From Roseicyclus salinarum (GTDB lineage Bacteria > Pseudomonadota > Alphaproteobacteria > Rhodobacterales > Rhodobacteraceae), in assembly GCF_029624655.1 (NCBI RefSeq), contig NZ_JARRSA010000027.1, positions 1-50,214 of the forward strand: DNA of 50,214 nt, in the 5' to 3' direction. Below, one piece after another: positions 1 to 8,403 of the stretch (the stretch's first letter is position 1; each line of letters starts with the position of its first letter). The notes under the pieces are model-generated. The model was not told the origin of the DNA and made no database searches. It saw nothing but the letters and a program-made list of their open reading frames with translations. Position numbers and translations under genes: made by a program.

Positions 1-558
1 CCCGCGCTCGACACCGTCGAGCGCGCCGTCGGTCCCGTCACCACGCTCGTCTCCAACGCCGGCGTGCCCGCGATGGTGCGCGGCGACCTTCTGGACATCA
101 CTGCCGAAAGCTTTGATCGCTGCATGGCGGTCAATCTGAGGGGGGCCATGTTCCTCATGCAGGAAACGGCGCGCCGCATGTTGCGGGCGACGCAAGGTCC
201 CTACCGCTCGATCCTCGTGGTCACGTCCGTCAGCGCCGGGGTCGTGTCGCCCGACCGGGCCGAATACTGCATCTCCAAGGCAGGGGCCTCGATGATGGCC
301 AGCGCCTTCGCCGCGCGCCTCGCCCCCGAGGGCATCGGCGTCTTCGAGCTGCGTCCCGGCATCATCCGCACCCCGATGACCGACCCCGTTTCGGGCCGCT
401 ACGACGCGCGCATCGCCGAGGGCCTCGTGCCCGCCGGGCGCTGGGGCGAGCCTGCGGACGTCGGCCGCGTCGCCGTGCCGCTCGCGCGCGGGGATTTCGA
501 TTTCGCCTCCGGCGCCGCGATCCCGGTCGACGGCGGCCTTTCCATCCACCGCCTGTGA
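1..558 (+). CDS. SDR family oxidoreductase (5'-truncated by window edge)
   Basis: The reading frame is open from base 1, so the N-terminal Rossmann glycine motif lies outside the window; 185 residues remain. What is visible is the C-terminal part of a classical short-chain dehydrogenase: SNAG (the NNAG motif), a conserved VNLRGAMF stretch, the catalytic Ser region TSVSAG, the YCISK active site (Tyr and Lys), the RPGIIRTPM segment and the terminal VDGG motif. NAD(P)-dependent oxidation or reduction of an alcohol or ketone is expected; the substrate cannot be read from the sequence. It ends 7 bp before the GMC oxidoreductase and is probably the same transcript, so it may act in the same sugar-acid pathway. 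Family call is firm; FabG-like naming would be over-precise. Confidence 0.9.
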   Translation, partial: PALDTVERAVGPVTTLVSNAGVPAMVRGDLLDITAESFDRCMAVNLRGAMFLMQETARRMLRATQGPYRSILVVTSVSAGVVSPDRAEYCISKAGASMMASAFAARLAPEGIGVFELRPGIIRTPMTDPVSGRYDARIAEGLVPAGRWGEPADVGRVAVPLARGDFDFASGAAIPVDGGLSIHRL

Positions 559-565
559 GGAGCCG

Positions 566-2155
566 ATGACCGAGGGCTACGATTACATCATCATCGGCGG
601 CGGCAGCGCCGGATGCGTGCTCGCCGCGCGTCTGAGCGAGGATCCCGCCGTCCGGGTCTGCCTGCTGGAGGCCGGCGGGCGCGACTGGAACCCGCTGTTC
701 CACGTTCCCGCAGGCTTCGCCAAGATGACCAAGGGCGTCGGCTCGTGGGGCTGGAGCACGGTTCCCCAAAGGCACCTCCGGGGCAAGGTCTTCACCTACA
801 CGCAGGCGAAGGTGATCGGCGGCGGTTCGGCCATCAACGCGCAGATCTACACGCGGGGCAACGCGCTCGACTACGACGAGTGGCGGCAGATGGGCTGCGA
901 GGGCTGGTCCTACGAGGACGTGCTGCCCTATTTCCGCAAGGCCGAGGACAACGACACCTTCGACGACAGGTATCACGGGCGCGGCGGCCCCCTTGGCGTG
1001 TCGCGGCCCGCGGCGCCCCTGCCGATCTGCGAGGCCTATTTCGAGGCCGCCACGCGCCTCGGCATCCCGCGGAACATGGACGTCAACGGCGAGCGCCAGG
1101 ACGGCGTCGCCTATTACCAGCTCACCCAGAGGAACGCGCGGCGGTCCTCGGCGGCGATGGCCTATCTCGCGCCGAACCGGGGCCGCGCGAACCTGACCGT
1201 CAGGACCGGGGCGCAGGTGCGGCGGCTTGACGTCTCGGGCGGGCGCGCCACGGGCGTGACGCTGACGGACGGCACGCGGCTCGCGGCCGGTACGGAGGTG
1301 ATCCTGTCCTCCGGCGCCATCGGCTCGCCGAGGCTGCTGCAGCTTTCGGGCATCGGTCCCGCCGACCACTTGCGCGACCTCGGGATCGACGTCGTGCTCG
1401 ACCAGCCGAACGTGGGCGAAAACCTGCAGGATCACCTCGACCTCTACTGCATCTGTGAGGTCACGGGGCCGCACACCTACGACCGCTACGCCCGGCCGCT
1501 CATGTCGGCCGTGGCGGGCGTGCAGTATCTTCTGACGCGCAAGGGCCCCGTGGCCTCCAGCCTCTTCGAGACCGGGGGCTTCTGGTATGCCGACCCCGAC
1601 GCAAGGTCGCCCGACCTTCAGCTTCACCTCGGCCTCGGAACCGGCATCGAGGCCGGCGTGGCGGCCATGCCCGAGGGCGGCGTGACCCTGAATTCCTGCT
1701 ATCTCAGACCGCGCTCGCGCGGGACGGTGCGGCTGGCAAGCGCCGATCCCTCGGAAGCGCCGCTGATCGACCCGAACTACTGCGCCGACCCCCGGGACCT
1801 GGAAATGTCGATCCGGGGCCTGAAGCTGACGCAGGAAATTCTTGCACAAGATCCCCTGCGGCCCTTCATCCGGGCCGAACGTCTGCCCGGCCCGGAAGTG
1901 AAGACCGACTCGGACTACTTCGCCTACATCTGCCAGCACTCCAAGACGTCGCATCACGGCGCGGGGACCTGCAGAATGGGCGTCGACGCCGGCGCCGTGG
2001 TGGACCCGCGCCTGCGCTTCAACGGCATCGCTGGGCTTCGGGTGGTCGACGCCTCGATCATGCCCACGGTGATTTCCTCGAACACCAACGCAGCCGCGAT
2101 CATGATCGGCGAAAAGGCCGCCGACATGATCAAGGCCGACAACGGAGGCGCGTGA
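566..2155 (+). CDS. GMC family FAD-dependent oxidoreductase (choline-dehydrogenase-like)
   Basis: A 529-residue flavoenzyme of normal GMC length. The N-terminus has the FAD dinucleotide-binding motif IGGGSAGCVLAARL followed by LLEAGG; a GGSAINAQIYTRG segment matches GMC signature 1, and SSGAIGSPRLLQLSGIG matches signature 2. Near the C-terminus, HHGAGTCRMG supplies the catalytic His pair and SSNTNAAAIMIGEKAAD closes the FAD domain. It should oxidise a primary or secondary alcohol, with electrons passing through FAD to oxygen or quinone. A GAGGAG Shine-Dalgarno lies just before the ATG. Its stop overlaps the next start (TGATG), so it is translationally coupled to the DUF993 gene. Position in a locus with an aldolase-like protein and glycerate kinase suggests a sugar or polyol substrate rather than choline, which is inference. 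Confidence 0.93.
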   Translation: MTEGYDYIIIGGGSAGCVLAARLSEDPAVRVCLLEAGGRDWNPLFHVPAGFAKMTKGVGSWGWSTVPQRHLRGKVFTYTQAKVIGGGSAINAQIYTRGNALDYDEWRQMGCEGWSYEDVLPYFRKAEDNDTFDDRYHGRGGPLGVSRPAAPLPICEAYFEAATRLGIPRNMDVNGERQDGVAYYQLTQRNARRSSAAMAYLAPNRGRANLTVRTGAQVRRLDVSGGRATGVTLTDGTRLAAGTEVILSSGAIGSPRLLQLSGIGPADHLRDLGIDVVLDQPNVGENLQDHLDLYCICEVTGPHTYDRYARPLMSAVAGVQYLLTRKGPVASSLFETGGFWYADPDARSPDLQLHLGLGTGIEAGVAAMPEGGVTLNSCYLRPRSRGTVRLASADPSEAPLIDPNYCADPRDLEMSIRGLKLTQEILAQDPLRPFIRAERLPGPEVKTDSDYFAYICQHSKTSHHGAGTCRMGVDAGAVVDPRLRFNGIAGLRVVDASIMPTVISSNTNAAAIMIGEKAADMIKADNGGA

Positions 2156-3318
2156 TGCGGCTGCCGACCTACGACGGAACGCTTCAGGACTACCGCCTGA
2201 CGAGCGAGCCGCTGATCCCGCGCGCGCCGGGCGTGGCGCTGACCCGCACCGCCTTCGCCGCGGCGCACGTCATCTCGGACCCGATGGCCGAGCGCAGCCC
2301 GTGGGACACCCGGCCCGCCGTCGACTGGGATGCGACGCTGGCCTTCCGCCAGGGCCTCTGGGACCAGGGGCTTGGCCTCGCCGAGGCGATGGACACCGCG
2401 CAGCGCGGCATGGGCGTCGACTGGGCGACCGCGCTCGAGCTGATCCGGCGCACGATGGACGCCGCGCGCGGCCACCCCCTGAGCCCGTGCGTCGCCTGCG
2501 GGGCGGGGACGGACCACAAGGCGCCGGACGAGCTTCGCGACCCGCAGGCCATCGTCGCCGCCTACGCCGAGCAGATGGAGGCGATCGAGGCCGCGGGCGG
2601 GCAGATCATCCTGATGGCGACCCGCGCGCTGCCCGCCATCGGCGCGGATGCGGAGACCTACGCGAAAGTCTACGACACGCTTCTGGCGCAGGCGGCCGGG
2701 CCGGTCATCCTTCACTGGCTGGGCGAAATGTTCGACCCCGCGCTTGCGGGCTACTGGGGCACGCGCGACGTCGGGACCGCGACCGATTTCGTCCTCGACC
2801 TGATCGCGCGCAACGCCGCGAAGGTCGACGGCATCAAGATCTCGCTTCTCGACCAGGCGCACGAGGAGGCGTTCCGCAGCCGCCTGCCCGCGGGCGTGCG
2901 GCTCTATACGGGGGACGACTTCAACTACGCGCCCCTGATCGAGGGCGACGGCACGCATTTCTCGCACGCGCTTCTGGGCATCTTCGCCGCCATCGCACCC
3001 GCCGCGAGCCAGGCGCTCGAGGCGCTGGCGAGGGACGACCTCGAGACCTACCACGCGCTTCTCGCGCCGACCGTTCCGCTGAGCCGCGAGATTTTCAAGG
3101 CGCCCACGCGGTTCTACAAGGCGGGCATCGCGTTCCTGTCATGGCTCAACGGGACGCAGGCGCATTTCATCATGCCGGCGGGCTTCCAGTCCTCCCGCGA
3201 GATCGCGCATTACGCCGAGGTCTTCCGCCTTGCCGACCGGGCCCGCCTGCTGGCCCGGCCCGATCTGGCGGAGGCGCGGATGCGCACGCTTCTGGCGCTG
3301 CACGGGATCGACGGGTAG
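2155..3318 (+). CDS. DUF993 protein, dihydrodipicolinate synthase/aldolase-like
   Basis: A 387-residue protein of the DUF993 family, related to class I DHDPS/N-acetylneuraminate lyase TIM barrels. The segment DGIKISLLD looks like the strand carrying the Schiff-base Lys, and the following GDDFNYAPLIEGDGTH resembles the GxD strand after it. Typical DHDPS residues are not obvious: I see no GTTGE carboxylate-binding loop, and the region where the catalytic Tyr usually lies reads ILHWLGEMFDP. Chemistry is therefore uncertain; retro-aldol cleavage or dehydration of a 2-keto-3-deoxy sugar acid is the natural guess. ATG 2155 overlaps the GMC stop; a GTG one codon upstream (2152) is a possible alternative. 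It sits between a GMC oxidoreductase and a LacI regulator. Confidence 0.8.
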   Translation: MRLPTYDGTLQDYRLTSEPLIPRAPGVALTRTAFAAAHVISDPMAERSPWDTRPAVDWDATLAFRQGLWDQGLGLAEAMDTAQRGMGVDWATALELIRRTMDAARGHPLSPCVACGAGTDHKAPDELRDPQAIVAAYAEQMEAIEAAGGQIILMATRALPAIGADAETYAKVYDTLLAQAAGPVILHWLGEMFDPALAGYWGTRDVGTATDFVLDLIARNAAKVDGIKISLLDQAHEEAFRSRLPAGVRLYTGDDFNYAPLIEGDGTHFSHALLGIFAAIAPAASQALEALARDDLETYHALLAPTVPLSREIFKAPTRFYKAGIAFLSWLNGTQAHFIMPAGFQSSREIAHYAEVFRLADRARLLARPDLAEARMRTLLALHGIDG

Positions 3319-3328
3319 CAATGCCCCC

Positions 3329-4342
3329 ATGAAGCGCCGCCCCACCATCACCGACGTCGCTGCGCGCGCGGGCGTGTCCAAGTCCACGGTCTCCCTCGTG
3401 CTGCAGGGCAGTCCGCAGGTGCGGGCCGAGACGGCCGCACTGGTGCGCGCTGCAATGGGCGAGATGGGCTACGTCTACAATCGCGCGGCGGCGACGCTTC
3501 GGGGGTCTTCCGTGGGGCTCGTGGGCCTTGTCATCAACGACTTGCGCAATCCCTTCTTCACGGAATTCGCCGCCTCGCTGCAGATGGCGCTTGCCTCGGA
3601 GGGCTACGCCACCGTGATCTCCAACTCCGACGAGGACCCCGCACTTCAGTCGCGGCTTGTCGCCACGATGATCGAGCATGGCGTCGACGCCGTGGTGATC
3701 TGCCCGGCCCACGGCGACGGCGTGGCCACGTTCGAGCCTTTGGCCCGCGCCGCGATCCCCACGCTCCAGGTCCTGCGCCGGATGGACGCGCGCACCGACC
3801 TGTTCCCGTTCTCGAGCTTTGACTACGCCGAAGGAAGCATGGAGGCGACGCGGCACCTCATCGGCCTCGGGGCGCGCCGCATCGCCTTCGTCGGCGGGCT
3901 CGACGGTCTGTCGGTCACGCAGGAGCGCATGGCGGGGTATTCCGCCGCGCTCGCCGAGGCCGGGCTGCCCCCGTTGCGCGTCGCGGGCCCCAGTTCGCGC
4001 GCCTTCGGGCTCGACGCGGCCGCGCGGCTTGCGGCGGAGCACCCCGATTGCGACGGCGTTCTGTGCTTCAACGACCTCGTGGCGCTTGGGCTGCTGGCCG
4101 GACTGATGCGCGCCGGGGCGGCGGTGGGCGACGACATCCGGCTGGTGGGGTTCGACGACATCGAGGATTGCGCGCTGAGCTGGCCGCAACTGTCGTCGGT
4201 GTCCTGTGACATTGCCGTTTTCGCGCGGGACACCGCGGCCACGCTCCTGCGTTGGCTGAGCTCGGGCGTGAAGCCGCCGCCCGAGCGGCGGGCGCCAGTG
4301 CACCTCGTGGCCCGCGCCTCGAGCCTTGGGGGGACCAAATGA
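3329..4342 (+). CDS. LacI family transcriptional regulator
   Basis: A 337-residue regulator of standard LacI length. The N-terminal helix-turn-helix reads TITDVAARAGVSKSTVSLVL, followed by the hinge helix ending in YVYNRAAATLRG, and then a periplasmic-binding-protein-like effector domain (VGLVINDLRNPFF, FNDLVALGLL, LVGFDDIE). ATG 3329 is chosen because it places the DNA-binding domain at the N-terminus; upstream in-frame codons belong to the end of the previous gene. The Shine-Dalgarno is weak. It lies inside the catabolic locus and overlaps the glycerate kinase start by ATGA, so it probably controls these genes in response to the sugar or an intermediate. No convincing LacI palindrome was found in the short spacers here; the operator probably lies upstream of the window. 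Confidence 0.93.
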   Translation: MKRRPTITDVAARAGVSKSTVSLVLQGSPQVRAETAALVRAAMGEMGYVYNRAAATLRGSSVGLVGLVINDLRNPFFTEFAASLQMALASEGYATVISNSDEDPALQSRLVATMIEHGVDAVVICPAHGDGVATFEPLARAAIPTLQVLRRMDARTDLFPFSSFDYAEGSMEATRHLIGLGARRIAFVGGLDGLSVTQERMAGYSAALAEAGLPPLRVAGPSSRAFGLDAAARLAAEHPDCDGVLCFNDLVALGLLAGLMRAGAAVGDDIRLVGFDDIEDCALSWPQLSSVSCDIAVFARDTAATLLRWLSSGVKPPPERRAPVHLVARASSLGGTK

Positions 4343-5577
4343 CGCCGGACGCGCTGCTTCGTGCCATGTTCGACAGGGCCGTAGAGGTCGCCGACCCGAT
4401 GCAGAGCCTCGCCGCGCATCTTCCGCCCCGGCCCGAGGGGCGCGTCGTCGTCATCGGTGCGGGCAAGGCGAGCGCGCGCATGGCCGAGGCGGTCGAGGCC
4501 GAATGGGGCCCCTGCGAAGGGCTGGTGATCACCCGCTACGGCTATGCGCGGCCCTGCCGCGGGATCGAGATCGTCGAGGCGGCGCACCCCGTGCCGGATG
4601 CGGCGGGCGTCGCCGCCACCGCCCGGATGCTCGCGCTTCTGGAGACCTGTGGCGACGGGGATTTCGTGCTTGCGCTCATCTCGGGCGGCGGTTCTGCGCT
4701 GCTGATCCAGCCGGCGGACGCGATCACCCTCGCCGAAAAGCAGGAGCTGACGCAGGCGCTTCTGGCGTCCGGCGCACCGATCGGCGAGATCAACGGCATC
4801 CGCAAGGAGATCTCCGCCGTGAAGGGCGGCCGTCTCGCCGCCGCGGCCTATCCCGCGCGGATGCTGGCGCTGATGATCTCGGACGTGCCGGGCGACAGGC
4901 CGGGCGACATCGCGAGCGGGCCGACCGTGGGACACCGGGGCGACGCGGCGCGCGCGCTTTCGGCGCTGAAACGCTGGGGGGTGACGCCGCAGCCGTCCAT
5001 CGCCGCCTACCTCGAGGCCGGAGGCGATCCGGTCCTGCCCGACGATCCTCGCCTCTCGCGCGTCGAGAACGTCATCGTCGCGGCGCCCTCGCAGTCGCTG
5101 GCCGCCGCCGCCGCGCTGGCCGAGGCGCAGGGCTATGCCGTGGACATGCTCGGCGACGCGATCGAGGGCGAGGCGCGCGAGGTGGCCCGCGCCCATGCCG
5201 AGCGCGCGCTGAGGGCCGCCGGCCCCCGCGTGATCCTGTCGGGCGGCGAACTGACGGTCACGCGGCGGGGTCACGGCGTCGGTGGGCCGAACGCGGAGTA
5301 CGCGCTTGCGCTCGCGCTTGCGCTCGACGGCGCTCAGGGCATCCATGCCATCGCCTGCGACACCGACGGCGTCGACGGCGCGGCCGAGGTCGCCGGCGCG
5401 CTGATCGGGCCCGGCACGCTGGCGCGCGCGCGGCAGGCGGGCCGCGACCCGCGCGCCGCGCTCGACGACAATGATGCGCACAATCTCTTCGAGGCGGCAG
5501 GCGCGCAGGTCGTCACCGGCCCCACGCTCACCAACGTCAACGATTTCCGCGCGATCCTGATCGTCCCACCGGAGTAG
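4339..5577 (+). CDS. Glycerate 2-kinase, MOFRL family (GckA/TtuD-type)
   Basis: A 412-residue protein with the two-domain DUF4147-MOFRL architecture. Visible marks are VVVIGAGKASARMAEA near residue 35, AAHPVPDAAG, ALISGGGSALL, EINGIRKEISAVKGGRLA and, in the C-terminal MOFRL domain, GGELTVT, GGPNAEYALALAL and CDTDGVDG. This family phosphorylates D-glycerate with ATP to 2-phosphoglycerate; older annotation calls it hydroxypyruvate reductase. Its start overlaps the lacI stop by ATGA. In this locus it would feed glycerate from cleavage and oxidation of a sugar acid into lower glycolysis. Confidence in the family is high; the substrate is taken from characterised family members. Confidence 0.92.
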   Translation: MTPDALLRAMFDRAVEVADPMQSLAAHLPPRPEGRVVVIGAGKASARMAEAVEAEWGPCEGLVITRYGYARPCRGIEIVEAAHPVPDAAGVAATARMLALLETCGDGDFVLALISGGGSALLIQPADAITLAEKQELTQALLASGAPIGEINGIRKEISAVKGGRLAAAAYPARMLALMISDVPGDRPGDIASGPTVGHRGDAARALSALKRWGVTPQPSIAAYLEAGGDPVLPDDPRLSRVENVIVAAPSQSLAAAAALAEAQGYAVDMLGDAIEGEAREVARAHAERALRAAGPRVILSGGELTVTRRGHGVGGPNAEYALALALALDGAQGIHAIACDTDGVDGAAEVAGALIGPGTLARARQAGRDPRAALDDNDAHNLFEAAGAQVVTGPTLTNVNDFRAILIVPPE

Positions 5578-5581
5578 AGCC

Positions 5582-5884
5582 ATGCTGATTCACACCGTCC
5601 TGTTCGAACCCGCCTCGCCCGAGGCCGAGGCACGCATCGTCGAGGCCTGCGGCATCCTCGCGGGCCTCGACGTGCCGGGAATGTCGGGATTCCGCCACGG
5701 CCCGAACCGCGACTTCGAGGGCAAGTCCGCGCGCTACACCTACGGTTTCTCGGTCACCTTCGAGACACGCGACGTGCATCTCGCCTACGAGGCGCATCCC
5801 GACCACGTCCGCGCCGGCGGCATCATGGTCGAGAACAGCCGGGGCGGGCATGACGGCATCTTCGTCTCCGACCTCGAGGTCTGA
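5582..5884 (+). CDS. Dabb-domain (stress-responsive alpha/beta barrel) protein
   Basis: A 100-residue protein filling a single ferredoxin-like Dabb domain. It starts with the typical MLIHTVLF strand and has GMSGFRHGPN, YTYGFSVTFETRD and YEAHPDHV, where the His-Pro-x-His near the fourth element is characteristic. Such proteins dimerise; some are cyclases or aldolases for unstable keto intermediates, but most are uncharacterised. The ATG is 4 bp after the glycerate kinase stop and preceded by GGAG, so it belongs to the same transcript. A role on a labile intermediate of the sugar-acid pathway is possible but unproven. Confidence 0.82.
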   Translation: MLIHTVLFEPASPEAEARIVEACGILAGLDVPGMSGFRHGPNRDFEGKSARYTYGFSVTFETRDVHLAYEAHPDHVRAGGIMVENSRGGHDGIFVSDLEV

Positions 5885-5903
5885 GGCGGCTGGCGGACAC
5901 GCC

Positions 5904-6815
5904 GTGACCCGCCCGCCCGGGGCTGCCCGCCTGTCGGTCCTTTTCGTGGCGGACAGCGACCGGCTTGAGACCCAGAGCTGGTTTCTCGCCGCGTCGCTCG
6001 CGCAGGTCCACGAAGGCCGGGCGCACCGGATGCTCGCCTATGTCTCCGCCGCCCGGATGCCGAAGGTGTCGCGCGTCACGCGCGATCTCTATGAGGCGTG
6101 CGGCGTCGATCTGCGCCTCCTGCCCGATCCGCCTGACTGGCGCAGGCCCTATCCGCACGGGAACAAGCTGGTGGCGGCCGCCGACCTCCGCGACACGCCG
6201 CGCGCGGTGTTCCTCGACACCGACATGGTGTGCCTCGGCCCGCTTGACGCCCTCGCGGAGCTGCCGGACGACACCGTGGCCGCCGCGCCCGAGGGGGTGG
6301 CGACCTGGGGCGGCGAGGGCGACAGATGGGCGCGGGCCTATGCCCATTTCGGGCTGCCGCTCCCGCAGGAGCGAATCCGCCTTCTGCGCGGCCGCAAGCG
6401 CGAATTCGTGCCCTATTTCAACGCGGGTCTCGTCGCCTTTCCCGATACCTCCCGGACGGATGGCGCACCGCGCTTCGCCGAGCGCTGGATCGAGACGGCT
6501 GTCGATTTCGACAGGACCTGCAGCATAGGCGGCAAGCGTCCCTGGCTCGACCAGATCACCCTTCCGCTGACGCTTGCCCGGTTCGGCTACCGCACGCGGG
6601 TGCTGGACGGGACGTGGAACCACTCGCTAGCGCGGCGCAGGGACCCCGAGGCTGCGCGTGCGGCGCGGGTGCTGCACTACCACAGGTTCCGCCATCTCGC
6701 CGAGGGGCCCGCGTGGCCCGAGATCCTCGAGGGGTTCCGGGCGAGGCTTCCCGCGCGCCACCACGCCGCTGCCGAGGCCGTCCTCGCCGCCGAGGGCCTT
6801 GTGCCCGCGCGATGA
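5904..6815 (+). CDS. Glycosyltransferase-like protein with DXD motif
   Basis: A protein of about 303 residues if read from GTG 5904. An in-frame ATG at 5850 would overlap the Dabb gene by 35 nt and prepend a low-complexity Ser-rich stretch, so I prefer the GTG. Residues LSVLFVADSDRL start a Rossmann-like nucleotide-sugar-binding fold, and VFLDTDMVCLGPLDAL carries a DXD motif of the kind that binds metal and UDP/GDP-sugar in GT-A enzymes; FVPYFNAGLVAFPD and KRPWLDQITLPL also fit GT8-like transferases. No signal peptide or membrane segment is seen. It is out of place among catabolic genes, 19 bp after the Dabb gene and 70 bp before the AMP ligase. The specific sugar and acceptor are unknown. 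Confidence 0.7.
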   Translation: MTRPPGAARLSVLFVADSDRLETQSWFLAASLAQVHEGRAHRMLAYVSAARMPKVSRVTRDLYEACGVDLRLLPDPPDWRRPYPHGNKLVAAADLRDTPRAVFLDTDMVCLGPLDALAELPDDTVAAAPEGVATWGGEGDRWARAYAHFGLPLPQERIRLLRGRKREFVPYFNAGLVAFPDTSRTDGAPRFAERWIETAVDFDRTCSIGGKRPWLDQITLPLTLARFGYRTRVLDGTWNHSLARRRDPEAARAARVLHYHRFRHLAEGPAWPEILEGFRARLPARHHAAAEAVLAAEGLVPAR

Positions 6816-6885
6816 CGAGGGGCTTGCCGCAGGGGCGCCTCCCGTGGTGATCTTCTCGGGTGAAACCATCGCGGGAAGAGGGCGC

Positions 6886-8403
6886 ATGAACCTTGCGTTA
6901 TGGCTGGAGCGCACCGCCCGTGTGATGGGCGCGCGAAGCGCGCTGGTGCTGGGCGACCGGGAGGTTGCGGACTACGCCACCTTTGCGCGGCGCGCCGCCG
7001 GCCTTGCCGCCGCCCTGACCGGACGGGGCGTGGCCCCCGGCGACCGCGTCGGCATCTTCGCAAGGAACGTGCCGGACTACCTGACCTGCTTCTACGGCAT
7101 CTGGCGCGCGGGTGCGGTGGCGGTGCCCGTCAACGCCAAGCTGCACCCAAGGGAGGCCGCGTGGATTCTCGGCGACGCGGGCGCGCGGATCTGCTTCGTG
7201 ACCGACGACCTCGAGGCCGGCATCGCGCAGGCGGGTGCGCTTCATGCCCTGCGCATCGGGGACGCCGCCTTCGAGGCGATGTGCGCCGAGCCTCCCGGAC
7301 CCGCCGTGCCACGCCAAGAGACCGACCTCTGCTGGCTGTTCTACACGTCCGGGACGACCGGCAAGCCCAAGGGTGTGCGGATCACGCACGGAATGGTCGC
7401 CGCGACCTCGCTCTGCTACCCGGTGGACGTCGATCCCGTCACTTGCGCCGACGCGGCCCTCTATGCCGCGCCGATGAGCCACGGCGCCGGTATCTACGCG
7501 CCCATCCATGTGCGCATGGGCGCGGCGCATGTCGTCCCGACCTCCGGCGGCTTCGACGCGGACGAGGTCCTGCAGCTGTCGCGGGCGCATGGCTCGACCT
7601 CGATGTTCATGGCGCCAACGATGATCCGCCGGCTGACCGACGCGGCCAAGGCCTCGGGGGGCAGGGGCGAGGGCATCCGCACCATCGTCTACGGCGGCGG
7701 ACCCATGTACCGCGCCGACATCGAGGAGGCCGTGGACTGGTTCGGCCCGAAGTTCGTCCAGATCTACGGGCAGGGCGAATGCCCCATGGCGATCTCGGCC
7801 CTCTCGCGGGGGGAGGTCGCGGACCGCAGCCATCCGCGCTGGCGCGAGCGTCTCGCCTCGGTCGGCCGGGCGCAAAGCCTGGTCGAGGTGGCGATCGGCG
7901 ACGGGGCGGGCGGCATCCTCGCACCCGGCGAGACCGGCGAGATCATGGTCCGCGGCGCTCCCGTCATGCCCGGCTACTGGAACAACCCCGAGGCGACGGC
8001 GAAGACGCTGGTCGACGGCTGGCTGATGACCGGAGACGTCGGCCGTCTGGACGCGGACGGCTACCTGACGCTCGCCGACAGGTCGAAGGACGTCATCATT
8101 TCGGGCGGCACCAACATCTACCCTCGTGAGGTGGAGGAGGTCCTGCTGACGCATCCCGGCGTGCACGAGGTCTCGGTCGTGGGGCGGCCTTCGGCGGAAT
8201 GGGGCGAGGATGTCGTGGCCTTCGTGGTGCCCGCGCCCGGGTCGCGGCTGGATCCCGAGGCGCTCGATGCGCATTGCCTCGAGGCCATCGCGCGGTTCAA
8301 GCGCCCGAAGCACTACATCGCGGTGCCCGAGCTGCCCAAGAACAACTACGGCAAGGTTCTGAAGACCGAATTGCGCGAACGGCTGGAAAGGGAGGAGACA
8401 TGA
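6886..8403 (+). CDS. Class I adenylate-forming acyl-CoA synthetase
   Basis: A 505-residue ANL-superfamily ligase. The P-loop-like A3 motif LFYTSGTTGKPKG lies at residues 151-163; YGQGECPM is the A5 region; MTGDVGRLDADGYL and RSKDVIISGGTNIYP carry the ribose-binding Asp and the hinge; NNYGKVLK near the C-terminus contains the catalytic Lys. It activates a carboxylate as acyl-AMP and transfers it to CoA. ATG 6886 is chosen because a GGAAGAGG-like Shine-Dalgarno precedes it and MNLALWLERTARV is a normal start for the family; the open frame extends further upstream only through the preceding gene. It overlaps the next SDR by ATGA. Substrate is unknown; a short or medium chain acid, possibly a hydroxybutyrate-pathway acid, is suggested by the neighbour. 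Confidence 0.88.
   Translation: MNLALWLERTARVMGARSALVLGDREVADYATFARRAAGLAAALTGRGVAPGDRVGIFARNVPDYLTCFYGIWRAGAVAVPVNAKLHPREAAWILGDAGARICFVTDDLEAGIAQAGALHALRIGDAAFEAMCAEPPGPAVPRQETDLCWLFYTSGTTGKPKGVRITHGMVAATSLCYPVDVDPVTCADAALYAAPMSHGAGIYAPIHVRMGAAHVVPTSGGFDADEVLQLSRAHGSTSMFMAPTMIRRLTDAAKASGGRGEGIRTIVYGGGPMYRADIEEAVDWFGPKFVQIYGQGECPMAISALSRGEVADRSHPRWRERLASVGRAQSLVEVAIGDGAGGILAPGETGEIMVRGAPVMPGYWNNPEATAKTLVDGWLMTGDVGRLDADGYLTLADRSKDVIISGGTNIYPREVEEVLLTHPGVHEVSVVGRPSAEWGEDVVAFVVPAPGSRLDPEALDAHCLEAIARFKRPKHYIAVPELPKNNYGKVLKTELRERLEREET

Noticed and set aside
3823-5583. Long minus-strand open frame across lacI and the glycerate kinase
   Set aside because: Arg-rich shadow translation; the plus strand holds clear LacI and MOFRL motifs.
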